A stretch of 64,000 nucleotides of DNA, taken from contig DIWS01000014.1 in the NCBI GenBank assembly GCA_002423585.1, positions 8,718 through 72,717 of the forward strand. The letters run 5' to 3'. Position numbers and translations under genes: made by a program. Source of the DNA: Actinobacteria bacterium UBA6100 (GTDB lineage Bacteria; Actinomycetota; Coriobacteriia; Anaerosomatales; Anaerosomataceae). The notes under the pieces are model-generated. The model was not told the DNA's origin, did not search any database, and saw nothing but the letters and a program-made list of their open reading frames with translations. This document shows, one piece after another, positions 8,990 through 17,836 of the stretch. Each line of letters starts with the position of its first letter. Position 1 is the stretch's first letter.

Positions 8990-10191
8990 CAGGCGGCTCC
9001 TAGGACGGCATGCAGTGTATCACTGAGTATAGCCGTTTCGTCCGTAGTGCATACAAGCGGCGGCAGGAAGCGTAGGATACGTTCGCCGATCGCGTTGATG
9101 ACCAGGCCGCGCTCCAGGCACTCCGCCGCGACCGCCTGCGCACGCGGCTCCGTGAGCTCGGCGGCTACCATGAGGCCCCGCCCGCGCACCTCGGCGATGA
9201 GGCCGGTCTCGGCCGCCAGCGCGCGGAGCGCATCCCGGAGCGCCGCCCCCGTGCGTTGTGCGTTCTCGCCGAGTCTTTCGGCCTCGAGTGCCCCGATCGT
9301 AGCAAGCGCCGCCGCCGCGATCACCGGACCCCCGCCGAAGGTGGAGCCGTGATCGCCGGGCCCGAGCGCCTCGGCCGCGCTCCCCGAGGCGAGGACCGCC
9401 CCGGCCGGCAGGCCGTTGGCAAGCGCTTTTGCGAGCGCCATCACGTCGGGCCGGACGCCGTAGCCCTGCCAGGCGAACGGCGTGCCGGTCCGGAAGAAGC
9501 CCGTCTGCACCTCATCGAAGGCGAGCAGCACCTCACGCTCGTCGCACAACTGGCGGACTGCGCGCAGGTACGACTCCTCGCACGGGTAGACGCCGCCCTC
9601 CCCCTGCACGGGCTCGAGCAGGATCGCACACGTGCGATCCGTGACGGCAGCCGCGAGCGAGTCGATATCGTTGAGGGGGACGTGCGTGAACCCGGGGAGC
9701 AGCGGCGCGAACGCTTCCTGCTTGGATGCCTGACCGGTGGCCGAGAGTGCGGCCATCGTGCGCCCGTGGAAGCTCCGCTGTGCCGACACCACCTCGAAGC
9801 ACGTCTCGCCCCGGCGTGTCTTGCCCCAGCGACGCGCCAGCTTGATCACACCCTCGATCGCCTCGGTGCCCGAGTTGCACAGGAACGTCTTCCACCCGCC
9901 GCCCGCCAACCCGGAGAGGCGCTCGGCCAACGCCGCGCGGTGCTCGACCTGGTAAAGGTTCGAGACGTGGACGAGCGTGTGCATCTGCTCCGCCACCGCC
10001 TCGGCGACGGCCGGGTGCGCGTGACCGAGGTTCACGCAGCCGATGCCCGCGAGGAAGTCGAGGTACTCCCGACCCTCGTCGTCGTAGAGGCGCATCCCCT
10101 CCCCGCGCGTGAACAACACCGGTTTGCGGGCGTATGTGGGCAGGTGATAGGCCGCGTCCAGCGCGGCGATCTCGTCGTAGTGAGCGCCCAT
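8989..10191 (-). CDS. argD: Acetylornithine aminotransferase
   Basis: A PLP-dependent class III aminotransferase that makes N-acetylornithine, 400 residues. Visible: SGTEAIEGVIKLAR (phosphate-binding part), FHGRTMAALS, FDEVQTGFFRTG with the Asp that contacts the pyridine nitrogen, and the Schiff-base lysine in MALAKALANGLP. The ATG at 10191 lies 3 bases after the argB stop, with GAGGTGAC inside argB as ribosome site. The length and sequence suit the argD subgroup. Confidence 0.94.
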   Translation of the reverse strand: MGAHYDEIAALDAAYHLPTYARKPVLFTRGEGMRLYDDEGREYLDFLAGIGCVNLGHAHPAVAEAVAEQMHTLVHVSNLYQVEHRAALAERLSGLAGGGWKTFLCNSGTEAIEGVIKLARRWGKTRRGETCFEVVSAQRSFHGRTMAALSATGQASKQEAFAPLLPGFTHVPLNDIDSLAAAVTDRTCAILLEPVQGEGGVYPCEESYLRAVRQLCDEREVLLAFDEVQTGFFRTGTPFAWQGYGVRPDVMALAKALANGLPAGAVLASGSAAEALGPGDHGSTFGGGPVIAAAALATIGALEAERLGENAQRTGAALRDALRALAAETGLIAEVRGRGLMVAAELTEPRAQAVAAECLERGLVINAIGERILRFLPPLVCTTDETAILSDTLHAVLGAA

Positions 10192-10194
10192 CGG

Positions 10195-11112
10195 CTAGAG
10201 GGTCACCTCGCCCTCGTACGCGGTGTAGGTCGCGTCATCCGGAAGGCCCAGACTGGCCGACTCCGCGGTGATCATGGTGCCGACGCCCTCGTCGGTATAC
10301 ACCTCGAGGAGCAGCGCGTGCGGGATCGTGCCGTTGAGGATGTGCGCCCGCTCGACGCCGCGCCTGAGCGCATGCACGCACGCGCCCACCTTCGGGATCA
10401 TGCCCTTCGCCAGGGTGCCGGAGGCGAGCATCGTCTCCGCCTCGGCGAAGGTGAGCGCGCTGATGAGCGACCCCTTGTCGTCGAAGTCCGCGTACAGGCC
10501 ATCCACGTCAGTGAGGAAGATGACCTTCTCGGCACCGAGGGCGGCGGCGATCTCACCCGCCACAAGGTCGGCGTTTATGTTGAAACTGCCGCCATCATCT
10601 CCCGCGCCCACCGACGCGATGACCGGCACGAAGCCGTCCTCGATGAGATTGGTGATGATGGTGGTGTCGATGGCGGTGACCTCGCCCACCCGGCCGAGGC
10701 GCTCGTCCTTCTGCGTGGCGCGGATGAGGTTGCCGTCGTCGCCCGCGATACCCACCGCCATTCGGCCATGCGCGTTGATGGCCGAGACCAGGTCGCCGTT
10801 CACCTTGCCCACCAGCACCATCTTCACGAGCTCCATCGCCTCGGGCGAGGTGACCCGGAGGCCGTCGACGAACTCGACCGGCATGCCGAGACGGTTCATG
10901 TAGGCGGTGATCTCCGGACCTCCTCCATGCACGATCACCGGGTTGATGCCCACCAGCTTCATCAGCACGATGTCAGCGGCGACGCCGTGGCGGAGCGCCT
11001 CCTCGGTCATCGCAGCGCCTCCGTACTTGATCACGACGGTGCGGCCCCAGGCGCGCTTGATCCACGGAAGCGACTCCATCAGGATCGCGGCCTTGTCGTG
11101 CATGTCCTTCAT
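10195..11112 (-). CDS. argB: N-acetylglutamate kinase
   Basis: Phosphorylates N-acetylglutamate, the usual control step. About 305 residues. VVIKYGGAAM near the N-terminus, VHGGGPEI, and NINADLVAGEIA are intact. An N-terminal helix of roughly 25 residues before the first strand, and the C-terminal HALLLEVYTDEGVGTM, are features of the hexameric, arginine-inhibited class, so feedback inhibition is likely (inference). Starts at 11127 (ATGA overlap with argJ), 11112 or 11103 are possible; 11112 has GGGGGA closest in front. Confidence 0.93.
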   Translation of the reverse strand: MKDMHDKAAILMESLPWIKRAWGRTVVIKYGGAAMTEEALRHGVAADIVLMKLVGINPVIVHGGGPEITAYMNRLGMPVEFVDGLRVTSPEAMELVKMVLVGKVNGDLVSAINAHGRMAVGIAGDDGNLIRATQKDERLGRVGEVTAIDTTIITNLIEDGFVPVIASVGAGDDGGSFNINADLVAGEIAAALGAEKVIFLTDVDGLYADFDDKGSLISALTFAEAETMLASGTLAKGMIPKVGACVHALRRGVERAHILNGTIPHALLLEVYTDEGVGTMITAESASLGLPDDATYTAYEGEVTL

Positions 11113-11123
11113 CGGTCCCCCAC

Positions 11124-12347
11124 TCATGAGCGGTAGTCGCCGTTGATCCGCACGTAGTCGTAGCTGAAGTCGCAGGTCCACACCGTGGCCTCGGCATCGC
11201 CGACATGAAGGTCCACAAGGACCTCCACCTCGGGCTCGGAGAGCACGCGGGCGGCCTCCTCCTCGTCGAAGCCGGTGGCCGTCCCGTCCCTGCAGGTCAC
11301 GATACCCGCGAAGATTATCTCGAGCTTGCCGGGATCGATGGTTGCGCCCGACTTGCCCACCGCCATGGCCACCCGGCCCCAGTTGGCGTCCTCGCCGAAG
11401 AGCGCGCATTTCATCAGCGGCGAGTTGGCGATCGCGAAGGCGGCCCTCTCGGCGTCGGCTTCGCTTATCGCGCCGCGGACGGTCACCGTCACGAACTTCG
11501 TCGCCCCCTCGCCGTCGCGCACCACCATCTGCGCGAGAGCCGTCGCCACCTCGAGTACCGCAGCCGCGACCGCTTCGTAGGCCGCGCTCCCGGGCACAAG
11601 CTCCTCACCGCCTTCGGCACCGCTTGCCATCAGGAAGCAGGAGTCGTTGGTGGAGGTGTCCGAGTCGACCGTGATGCGATTGAACGACCGGGCGACCGAG
11701 GCGCGAAGCAACGCGTCGCACGAGGCGGCCGACAGGGGTGCGTCGGTGGTGATGAAGGCGAGCATCGTGGCCATGTTCGGCTGGATCATCCCGCTGCCCT
11801 TGGCCATGCCCCCGACCGTGAAGGTACGCCCGTCGGCGGTCACACTGATCGCCACCTGCTTCATGAAGGTGTCGGTGGTCATGATCGCCTCGGCGGCCTC
11901 CTCACCGTTGGTGGAGTCGAGATCCGCTGCGGCATCGCCGATACCCGCGATCACCAGATCCAGCGGCAGCGGCACCCCGATGACGCCGGTCGAGCACACA
12001 CCGATCTCGGCAACGTCACAGCCGAGCGCAACGGCTGCGGCATCCGCCATGGCACGAGCGTCGCGCAGCCCCGGTTCTCCCGTGCACGCATTGGCGTTGC
12101 CCGCGTTCGCCACGATCGCACGGAGCACACCCCCGGCGATATGCTCGCGCGAGACCAGCACCGGCGGCGCCGCGGTCGTGCTCGTCGTGAACACCCCGGC
12201 CGCCGGGACGGGCCGCTCGGCGGCGAGCAGGCACACATCGCGCTTGCCCGACTTCTTGATGCCCGCGCTCACGCCTGCGGCGAGGAAGCCCGCAGGAGCG
12301 GTGACGCCTCCTTCGGCGTGGGAGAACTCGTAGGTGACCGGCTGCAT
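11124..12347 (-). CDS. argJ: Glutamate N-acetyltransferase (ornithine acetyltransferase)
   Basis: Recycles the acetyl group from N-acetylornithine to glutamate, and in bifunctional forms also uses acetyl-CoA. 407 residues. The self-cleavage motif KGSGMIQPNMATML (about residues 180-195) places the nucleophilic Thr after an Ala, so the precursor should split into alpha and beta chains. Asparagines of the oxyanion hole are in the CSTGVIG region. No argA-like gene is recognised in the cluster, so a bifunctional ArgJ is plausible but cannot be decided from sequence. Confidence 0.94.
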   Translation of the reverse strand: MQPVTYEFSHAEGGVTAPAGFLAAGVSAGIKKSGKRDVCLLAAERPVPAAGVFTTSTTAAPPVLVSREHIAGGVLRAIVANAGNANACTGEPGLRDARAMADAAAVALGCDVAEIGVCSTGVIGVPLPLDLVIAGIGDAAADLDSTNGEEAAEAIMTTDTFMKQVAISVTADGRTFTVGGMAKGSGMIQPNMATMLAFITTDAPLSAASCDALLRASVARSFNRITVDSDTSTNDSCFLMASGAEGGEELVPGSAAYEAVAAAVLEVATALAQMVVRDGEGATKFVTVTVRGAISEADAERAAFAIANSPLMKCALFGEDANWGRVAMAVGKSGATIDPGKLEIIFAGIVTCRDGTATGFDEEEAARVLSEPEVEVLVDLHVGDAEATVWTCDFSYDYVRINGDYRS

Positions 12348-12359
12348 GCGGCGTGCTCC

Positions 12360-13397
12360 CTAGACGATCGGAACGGGCGTGCTCAGTCCTGCTGACTCAT
12401 CGAATCCCAGCGCCACGTTCGCGCACTGCACCGCCTGTCCGGCGGTGCCCTTCACGAGGTTGTCGATGGCCGCGGTCACGATGAGTGTGTGTGACACAGA
12501 GTCCAGCGCCACACCGATGTGCGCGCGGTTCGAGCCGCGGACATGCCCGGTGGCCGGCTGAGCGCCGCTCCCGCACACGGTGATGAAACGCTCTTCGGCA
12601 TACGCCTCAGCGTATAGCGCGTGCGCCGCTTCGGCCGACAACGTGGGATCGACCTCGAGGTAGACGGTCGAGAGCAGCCCGCGATCGAGCGGGGCGAGAT
12701 GCGGCGTGAAGACGACGGAGGCCGCCTCCAGACCGAGTTCCCCAAGGCCCTGCGCGATCTCCGGTGTGTGGCGGTGGGTCGCCACCTTGTATGCCGAGAC
12801 CGACTCGGTCGCGGCCACGAAATGCGTGGCGGGAGAGAGGCTGCGCCCGGCGCCGGAGACACCCGAGATCGCGTCCACGATCACCCGGCCGGAGATGACC
12901 ACGCCGGCACGTACGGCCGGAGCCGCCGCCAGCAGCGTCGCTGTCGGATAGCAGCCCGGGCAGGCTATCAGGCGCGCGCCGGGAAGGCTCTCGCGCCACA
13001 GCTCGGGCAGGCCGTAGACCGCCTCGGCCAGGAGATGGGCCGCCGTGTGCGGCTCGCCGTACCACGCCGTGAACGTCCCGGGGTCGTGGAGCCTGAAGTC
13101 GGCCGAGCAGTCGACGACAGTGAGACCCGCATCGAGCAGGGCGGGTGCGACCGCCATCGCCGCAGTGTGAGGCACGGCGAGGAAGGCGACCTTCGCCTCA
13201 CGCGCGATCGCTGCCGCATCATGGGCGCTGTAGGCCAGATGGCACTCGGCGAGGCCCGGGTAGAGATCGCACACCGGACGGCCTTCGTCAGCGTTCGACG
13301 TGACGCGCACGAGATCGAACTCGGGATGGCCCAGCAGCAGGCGCGTGAGCTCCGCTCCCGCGTACCCTGCGGCTCCGACGATGGCGACAGGTAGCAC
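12360..13397 (-). CDS. argC: N-acetyl-gamma-glutamyl-phosphate reductase
   Basis: NADPH-dependent reductase, third step of arginine synthesis and first gene of the operon. About 345 residues. GAAGYAGAELTRLL is the dinucleotide fold, and the catalytic cysteine lies in ACPGCYPTA. Start choice: the AGGAGG ribosome site directly touches the ATG at 13406, while the in-frame GTG at 13397 has the ideal 9-base spacing and still precedes the first strand (LPVAIVGAAG). I therefore prefer GTG at 13397. A promoter and ArgR-like boxes lie at 13432-13494. Confidence 0.94.
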   Translation of the reverse strand: MLPVAIVGAAGYAGAELTRLLLGHPEFDLVRVTSNADEGRPVCDLYPGLAECHLAYSAHDAAAIAREAKVAFLAVPHTAAMAVAPALLDAGLTVVDCSADFRLHDPGTFTAWYGEPHTAAHLLAEAVYGLPELWRESLPGARLIACPGCYPTATLLAAAPAVRAGVVISGRVIVDAISGVSGAGRSLSPATHFVAATESVSAYKVATHRHTPEIAQGLGELGLEAASVVFTPHLAPLDRGLLSTVYLEVDPTLSAEAAHALYAEAYAEERFITVCGSGAQPATGHVRGSNRAHIGVALDSVSHTLIVTAAIDNLVKGTAGQAVQCANVALGFDESAGLSTPVPIV

Positions 13398-13431
13398 GAT
13401 CTTCATCCTCCTGGTGTATTGCCGTGTCGCG

Positions 13432-13460
13432 ACAGTACACTTTGGAGTGCATGGAGTCAA
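13432..13460 (-). promoter_or_regulatory. Promoter of the arginine operon
   Basis: On the minus strand TTGACT (13460-13455) and TACTGT (13437-13432) are separated by exactly 17 bases, about 25 bases upstream of the argC ribosome site. It is a near-consensus housekeeping promoter in an otherwise GC-rich context. The -35 element overlaps an AT-rich ArgR-like box. Confidence 0.7.
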
Positions 13461-13494
13461 ATAAATATTCGATTCTAATGCCTATATTTATGCG
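13458..13494 (-). promoter_or_regulatory. Putative pair of ArgR boxes
   Basis: Read on the minus strand, CGAATATTTATTTG (13471-13458) matches the 5-4-5 ARG box layout (TGAAT-N4-ATTCA) with three mismatches and overlaps the -35 element. Just upstream, GCATAAATATAGGCAT (13493-13478) is a second AT-rich imperfect dyad. Two adjacent boxes over the promoter is the usual ArgR arrangement, and argR is encoded in the same operon. Confidence 0.6.
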
Positions 13495-13526
13495 TTCTAG
13501 TCGTCAAGAGTGCATTCGAGCCGTGT

Positions 13527-15968
13527 CTATGCACGAACCTCCGCACCCACCGCACCGCACACCTTCCGGATGAGCTTGTCGTGGACGGGGCGCACGTCAG
13601 CCTCGGAAAGCGTTCGATCGGCCGTGCGGTATTCGAGCGAGAAGGCCAGCGACTTCATGCCTTCAGGCAGACGCCGCTGCGCCTCGGGCGTTCCTTGCGG
13701 GTCGCGGTAGACGTCGAAGAGGTGGACCGACTCGAGCAGCGCGCCACCAGCCGAGCGGAGCGCGGCAGTGACGCGCTCGGCGGTGACCGCCTCATCCACG
13801 ACGAGCGCCACGTCCAGCGCGTACGCGGGATACCGAGGTATGTCCCGGTACGAGATGGACTCGCGCGATGCCGCCTTGACGAGCGCCGGCACCGAGACCT
13901 CGAAGAGCACGACGGGGCCGGTCAGCTCGTAGTTGTCGAGCACGTGCGGCGCCACCTCGCCGAGCCAGCCCACCACGTCTCCACCCACGATGACCTCGGC
14001 GCTGCGGCCCGGCTGGAGCCAGGGGCGGTCGGAAGCCCTAACGCTCCAGCGGCCCGCATGCGTCGTTTCGAAGAGCGTTTCCAGCACGCCCTTGCCATCG
14101 AAGAAGTCGAGCTGACGTGCCTGCTCGTTCCAGCCCGGCGCGTTCCATGCCCCGGCAAGCGCACCGGAGACCATGAGGCGCTCCTTCGGCTGCTTGCGGC
14201 CGTCCGCTGTGATGAATACCGTCCCCATCTCGTAGAGGTGGACGTCCGAGACGCCACGGCGGCGGTTGTGGGACACGGCGCGCAGCAGGCTCGGCGCAAG
14301 CGTCCATCGCAGCACCGACTGTTCCTCCGACATCGGATTGATGAGCTCGACCAGCTGCTCATCGGACGCGAGATCCCACGTCAGGCGCTCGAGGTCAGCG
14401 CGATCGCCGAAGGCGTACCCTATGTGTTCGTCGAGTCCCGCGGCGCGCAGTGTCGCTCCGACGCGGACCTCGAAGCGCTGGGCCGGTGTGCGGCCGCCGA
14501 TCCTGCCGCGTCCGCCGGGTCGCGAAGACGGGATGTTCTCGAGGCCATAGAGACGTGCAACCTCCTCGACGAGATCGATCTCGCGCTCGAGGTCGGGGCG
14601 GAATGCGGGCACGGTCACATCGAGGTCGTCGCCCACAGGCGTGACGCCGAGGCCGAGCGGGGCCAGCAGCGCGCTCATCTCCTCCCGCGTGAGCGATGTA
14701 CCGAGGATCTCGTTGGTGCGGCCCACCCGCAGCGGGAGATGAGCGGGTGGACGCTTCCCGGGATAGACGTCCACGATCCCCGGGGCGACCGTCCCGCCGG
14801 CGACCTCGGCGATCAGCATCGCCGCCCGATCGGCGGCGCGCGCTGCTAAGTCGGGGTCGACTCCCCGCTCGAAACGGAGCGATGACTCCGATATCAGACC
14901 CAGACGCCGGCTCGTACGGCTGATCGAGGCGGGATCGAAGCACGCCGCCTCGAGCAGGATATCCGTGGTGGCGTCGGAGACCTCAGTGGTCTCCCCACCC
15001 ATCACGCCCGCGAGTGCGATGGGGCCGGAGGGATCGGTGATCAGGATCGCGTCGCTCGCAAGCGGACGATCCTGCCCGTCGAGCGTGCGGATCGTCTCCC
15101 CTTCTCCGGCGGGCCGCACGATGATCGCCTTCTTCTCGTCGCACTGTGCGATGGTGCCCATGTCGAACGCGTGGAGCGGCTGGCCGAGTTCGTACATGAT
15201 GTAGTTGGTGACGTCCACGACGTTGTTGACCGGCCGTGTGCCGCACGCCGCGACCCGCTCGGCCAACCACGCAGGGGACGGCCCGACCGTGACGCCCCGG
15301 ATCGCGCGCGCCGTGTACCGCGGGCAGAGCTGGCCGTCGGCGATCTCGACGCTCACGAGGTCGCCCACCGGGGTCCCCGACTCCTCCGGCGTGCCCGACG
15401 GCACGCGGTAGTCGACGTGTGTGACCGCAGCCACCTCGCGAGCGACGCCGACCATCGACAGGCAGTCGGGGCGGTTCGGAGTGACCTCGAGCTCGAGAAC
15501 GGTGTCGGCGAGGCCGTAGTACTGCGCGAATGGCACGCCCACCGGAGCGTCATCGGGAAGAATGAGCAGGCCGCTGCCGTCGCCGCCCACCTCGAGCTCG
15601 GTCGCCGAGCACATCATGCCCTGCGATTCGAGGCCTCTCAACTTCGCCCGCTTGATGGTCATGCCGCCCGGCAGCGTCGCACCGACGCATGCCACCGGGA
15701 CCTTGTCACCGGCGGCGAAGTTCGTCGCGCCACACACGATCTTCAGCGGTTCGGCAGCGCCGATGTCGACCGAGCAGTACGACAGCTTGTCGGCATCGGG
15801 ATGCTGCTCGCGAGTGAGCACCCGGCCGACGACCACACCGTCGAGCGCCTCGCCGAGCGTGTGGACGGCCTCCACCTTGGTACCCGTCATATCGAGCCGA
15901 TCGCAGAGCTCCTCGACGGGGAGCGTGATGTCGACGAGATCTGCCAGCCACTTGAGCGATACGCGCAT
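13527..15968 (-). CDS. pheT: Phenylalanine-tRNA ligase beta subunit
   Basis: The large subunit of the alpha2-beta2 phenylalanyl-tRNA synthetase, 813 residues. An N-terminal EMAP/tRNA-binding-like domain (about residues 40-150, with HPDADKL), B3/B4 editing domain (about 210-400, GVMGG), B5 domain and a C-terminal anticodon-binding ferredoxin-like domain (about 715-810, with YPAYALDVALVVDEAV). The start ATG at 15968 has GGAAGGA in front. It follows pheS by 60 bases and shares its T-box control. Confidence 0.95.
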   Translation of the reverse strand: MRVSLKWLADLVDITLPVEELCDRLDMTGTKVEAVHTLGEALDGVVVGRVLTREQHPDADKLSYCSVDIGAAEPLKIVCGATNFAAGDKVPVACVGATLPGGMTIKRAKLRGLESQGMMCSATELEVGGDGSGLLILPDDAPVGVPFAQYYGLADTVLELEVTPNRPDCLSMVGVAREVAAVTHVDYRVPSGTPEESGTPVGDLVSVEIADGQLCPRYTARAIRGVTVGPSPAWLAERVAACGTRPVNNVVDVTNYIMYELGQPLHAFDMGTIAQCDEKKAIIVRPAGEGETIRTLDGQDRPLASDAILITDPSGPIALAGVMGGETTEVSDATTDILLEAACFDPASISRTSRRLGLISESSLRFERGVDPDLAARAADRAAMLIAEVAGGTVAPGIVDVYPGKRPPAHLPLRVGRTNEILGTSLTREEMSALLAPLGLGVTPVGDDLDVTVPAFRPDLEREIDLVEEVARLYGLENIPSSRPGGRGRIGGRTPAQRFEVRVGATLRAAGLDEHIGYAFGDRADLERLTWDLASDEQLVELINPMSEEQSVLRWTLAPSLLRAVSHNRRRGVSDVHLYEMGTVFITADGRKQPKERLMVSGALAGAWNAPGWNEQARQLDFFDGKGVLETLFETTHAGRWSVRASDRPWLQPGRSAEVIVGGDVVGWLGEVAPHVLDNYELTGPVVLFEVSVPALVKAASRESISYRDIPRYPAYALDVALVVDEAVTAERVTAALRSAGGALLESVHLFDVYRDPQGTPEAQRRLPEGMKSLAFSLEYRTADRTLSEADVRPVHDKLIRKVCGAVGAEVRA

Positions 15969-16028
15969 CGCGGGTCCTTCCTCAACTGATCGGACGGTGC
16001 AGCTCGCTCCGCGAACGGAGCGGGAGTG

Positions 16029-17090
16029 TCAGAACTGGTGCAGGAACCTCGTGTCACCCTCGATGAAGTGCCGAAGGTCCGGCACCCCGTACTTGAGGCC
16101 GGCGATACGCTCTGCCCCCATGCCGAAGGCGAAACCGGTGTACTTCTCGGTATCGATGCCGACGTGGCCGAACACGTTCGGGTCGACCATGCCGCACCCG
16201 AGGATCTCGAGCCATCCCTCGCCGCCGCAGGATCGGCACCCGCTCCCGCCGCAGATGCCACATGACACATCCACCTCGGCGGACGGTTCCGTGAACGGGA
16301 AGAAGTGCGGGCGAAGCCGCACGCGCCGGTCGGGGCCGAACATCTCGCGCACGAAGTGCTCGAGCGTTCCCTTGAGGTCGCCGAAGGTGATGCCCTCGTC
16401 CACGACGAGACCCTCGACCTGGGTGAACTGCGGCAGATGGCTCGGGTCGGCCACGTCTCGGCGATACACCTTGCCGGGCACGATCACGTAGATAGGCGGC
16501 TTCTGCGCCTCCATCACGTGGACCTGGGCGGGGCTCGTGTGCGTGCGCAGCAGCACGTCGCTCTCACCCTCGACGGCGGCACGGTCGCCGGAGAGGTCCT
16601 TGACGTAGAACGTGTCCTGTAAGGCGCGCGCGGGGTGGTCCGGCGGATGGTTGAGCGCCGTGAAGTTGTAGTAGTCGAGCTCCACTTCGGGCCCCTGCGC
16701 TATCCGGTACCCGAGACCGGAGAATATCTCGACTATCTCGTCGACGACCTGATGCAGCACGTGTTGCCGACCCACCGGATGGTGCCTGCCCGGCAAGGTC
16801 ACGTCCACGGCCTCGGCGGCGATGCGCGATGCCCGGGCAGTCCCCTCGAGCCGGGCCCGCTTCGACTCAAGCGCCCCCTCAAGGGCCTGCCGTACCTCGT
16901 TCGACACCTTCCCCACGATCGGACGTTCATCTGCCGTCAGCCCGCCAAGGCCGCGCAGGACCGCCGTGAGCGATCCCTTCTTGCCCAGGTAGCCGATGCG
17001 CGCCGCTTCCAGCTCATCCAGCGTCGCGGCCGCCTCCACAGCTGCCAGCGCTTCGGCCTCGAGTGCCCGCAGGTCATCGGTGATCGTCAT
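16029..17090 (-). CDS. pheS: Phenylalanine-tRNA ligase alpha subunit
   Basis: The catalytic subunit, 353 residues: an N-terminal coiled coil (about 1-90) and a class II synthetase core. Motif 2-like FTQVEGL and motif 3-like GMGAERIAGLKYG are visible, and HPPDHPARALQDTFY is typical for PheS. An unusual insert, CGICGGSGCRSCGGEGW (about residues 283-299), carries four cysteines that could bind zinc. A T-box element with terminator ends 26 bases before the ATG. Confidence 0.95.
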   Translation of the reverse strand: MTITDDLRALEAEALAAVEAAATLDELEAARIGYLGKKGSLTAVLRGLGGLTADERPIVGKVSNEVRQALEGALESKRARLEGTARASRIAAEAVDVTLPGRHHPVGRQHVLHQVVDEIVEIFSGLGYRIAQGPEVELDYYNFTALNHPPDHPARALQDTFYVKDLSGDRAAVEGESDVLLRTHTSPAQVHVMEAQKPPIYVIVPGKVYRRDVADPSHLPQFTQVEGLVVDEGITFGDLKGTLEHFVREMFGPDRRVRLRPHFFPFTEPSAEVDVSCGICGGSGCRSCGGEGWLEILGCGMVDPNVFGHVGIDTEKYTGFAFGMGAERIAGLKYGVPDLRHFIEGDTRFLHQF

Positions 17091-17115
17091 GCGTCCTCAC
17101 CACTCCATTCCAACG

Positions 17116-17162
17116 AAAAGGGAGCCGCTCCGTCCTTTCCCACAAGGACGGGAGCGACTCCC
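17116..17162 (-). terminator. Regulated terminator of the pheS T-box
   Basis: The minus strand reads GGGAGTCGCTCCCGTCCTT, a short loop, then its near-perfect complement, followed by CTTTTCG. The left arm directly abuts the conserved T-box sequence with which it competes. Confidence 0.85.
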
Positions 17163-17425
17163 GCGGTACCACCTTGTTTGGCCGCCCCAGCGACCCGCTC
17201 GTTTCCGTCCGGGCGAAACGCCCGGTGCGGACCGGGTCTTCACCCCGGCTGCCCGGTAACGGGGGCTCCGGCTCCCCTACTCGGCGCGTTCCGCCTTTCA
17301 GGTCACAGCTGATGGAGTGAACCGCAACGCCGCCGCCCCGGAGCCCTTCCAGTCATGGGGCCCCTCCCTGGCGAGCCGGCACATCTCGCGCCGCGCCTCT
17401 CCGTCACCGCCTCTTATGCGATTGG
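17116..17425 (-). promoter_or_regulatory. T-box riboswitch controlling pheST (5' limit approximate)
   Basis: The conserved T-box sequence AAGGTGGTACCGCG is found on the minus strand at 17175-17162, followed at once by a strong terminator stem (17162-17120) with a TTTT tail before pheS. The roughly 250 bases upstream are non-coding and rich in stems, as expected for the specifier stem I and stems II-III. A UUC (Phe) triplet at 17321-17319 is a candidate specifier, not proven by folding. Uncharged tRNA-Phe would favour the antiterminator and allow pheST expression. It fills the 350-base gap between sipW and pheS. Confidence 0.85.
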
Positions 17426-17440
17426 TTCGCAAGTCTAGCA

Positions 17441-17836
17441 TCAGTGCACCGAGCGAGCCAAACGCACAGCCATGCGCCCTGCCGGCAGGATGGCCACCAC
17501 TTCACCACACACGTCATCGTCTTCGACCGGCTCCACGTCGAGCGTCTCGTTCGCATCACCCGCCGTGCGGATCGATCCGTCTCCGACCACCTCTGCGACG
17601 CGATGCACGACCAACGTCCCGCCGTGGCGAAAGACCACCAGGTCACCACGATCGGAAGTCACACCGACCCGACGGTACATGATCAGATCGCCCGCAACGA
17701 GGGCCGGCTTCATCGACCCGCCCTCGACGAACAGGACGCCGTGTGTACAGCCGACCGCCACCAGCACAAGTGCGAGCAGCACCTCGGCGGACACGCGCAG
17801 CCATGCGTGGCGCTGCTCAGCGGGACTGTTCGGCAT
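17441..17836 (-). CDS. sipW: SipW-type signal peptidase I
   Basis: A 131-residue membrane signal peptidase of the ER/archaeal (S26B) type. One N-terminal transmembrane segment (about residues 15-36) precedes the nucleophile Ser41 in GGSMKP. The general base is His78 (VVHRV) instead of the lysine of ordinary bacterial enzymes, and an Asp lies in TAGDAN (94). It overlaps the 3' end of the TasA-like gene by 20 bases. By analogy with Bacillus, where SipW processes TasA, that protein is its likely dedicated substrate. Being short, it may lack part of the C-terminal region. Confidence 0.88.
   Translation of the reverse strand: MPNSPAEQRHAWLRVSAEVLLALVLVAVGCTHGVLFVEGGSMKPALVAGDLIMYRRVGVTSDRGDLVVFRHGGTLVVHRVAEVVGDGSIRTAGDANETLDVEPVEDDDVCGEVVAILPAGRMAVRLARSVH

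Noticed and set aside
9256..11136. 626-codon plus-strand open frame opposite argD and argB
   Set aside because: Antisense shadow rich in His and Arg; argD and argB motifs are intact on the minus strand.
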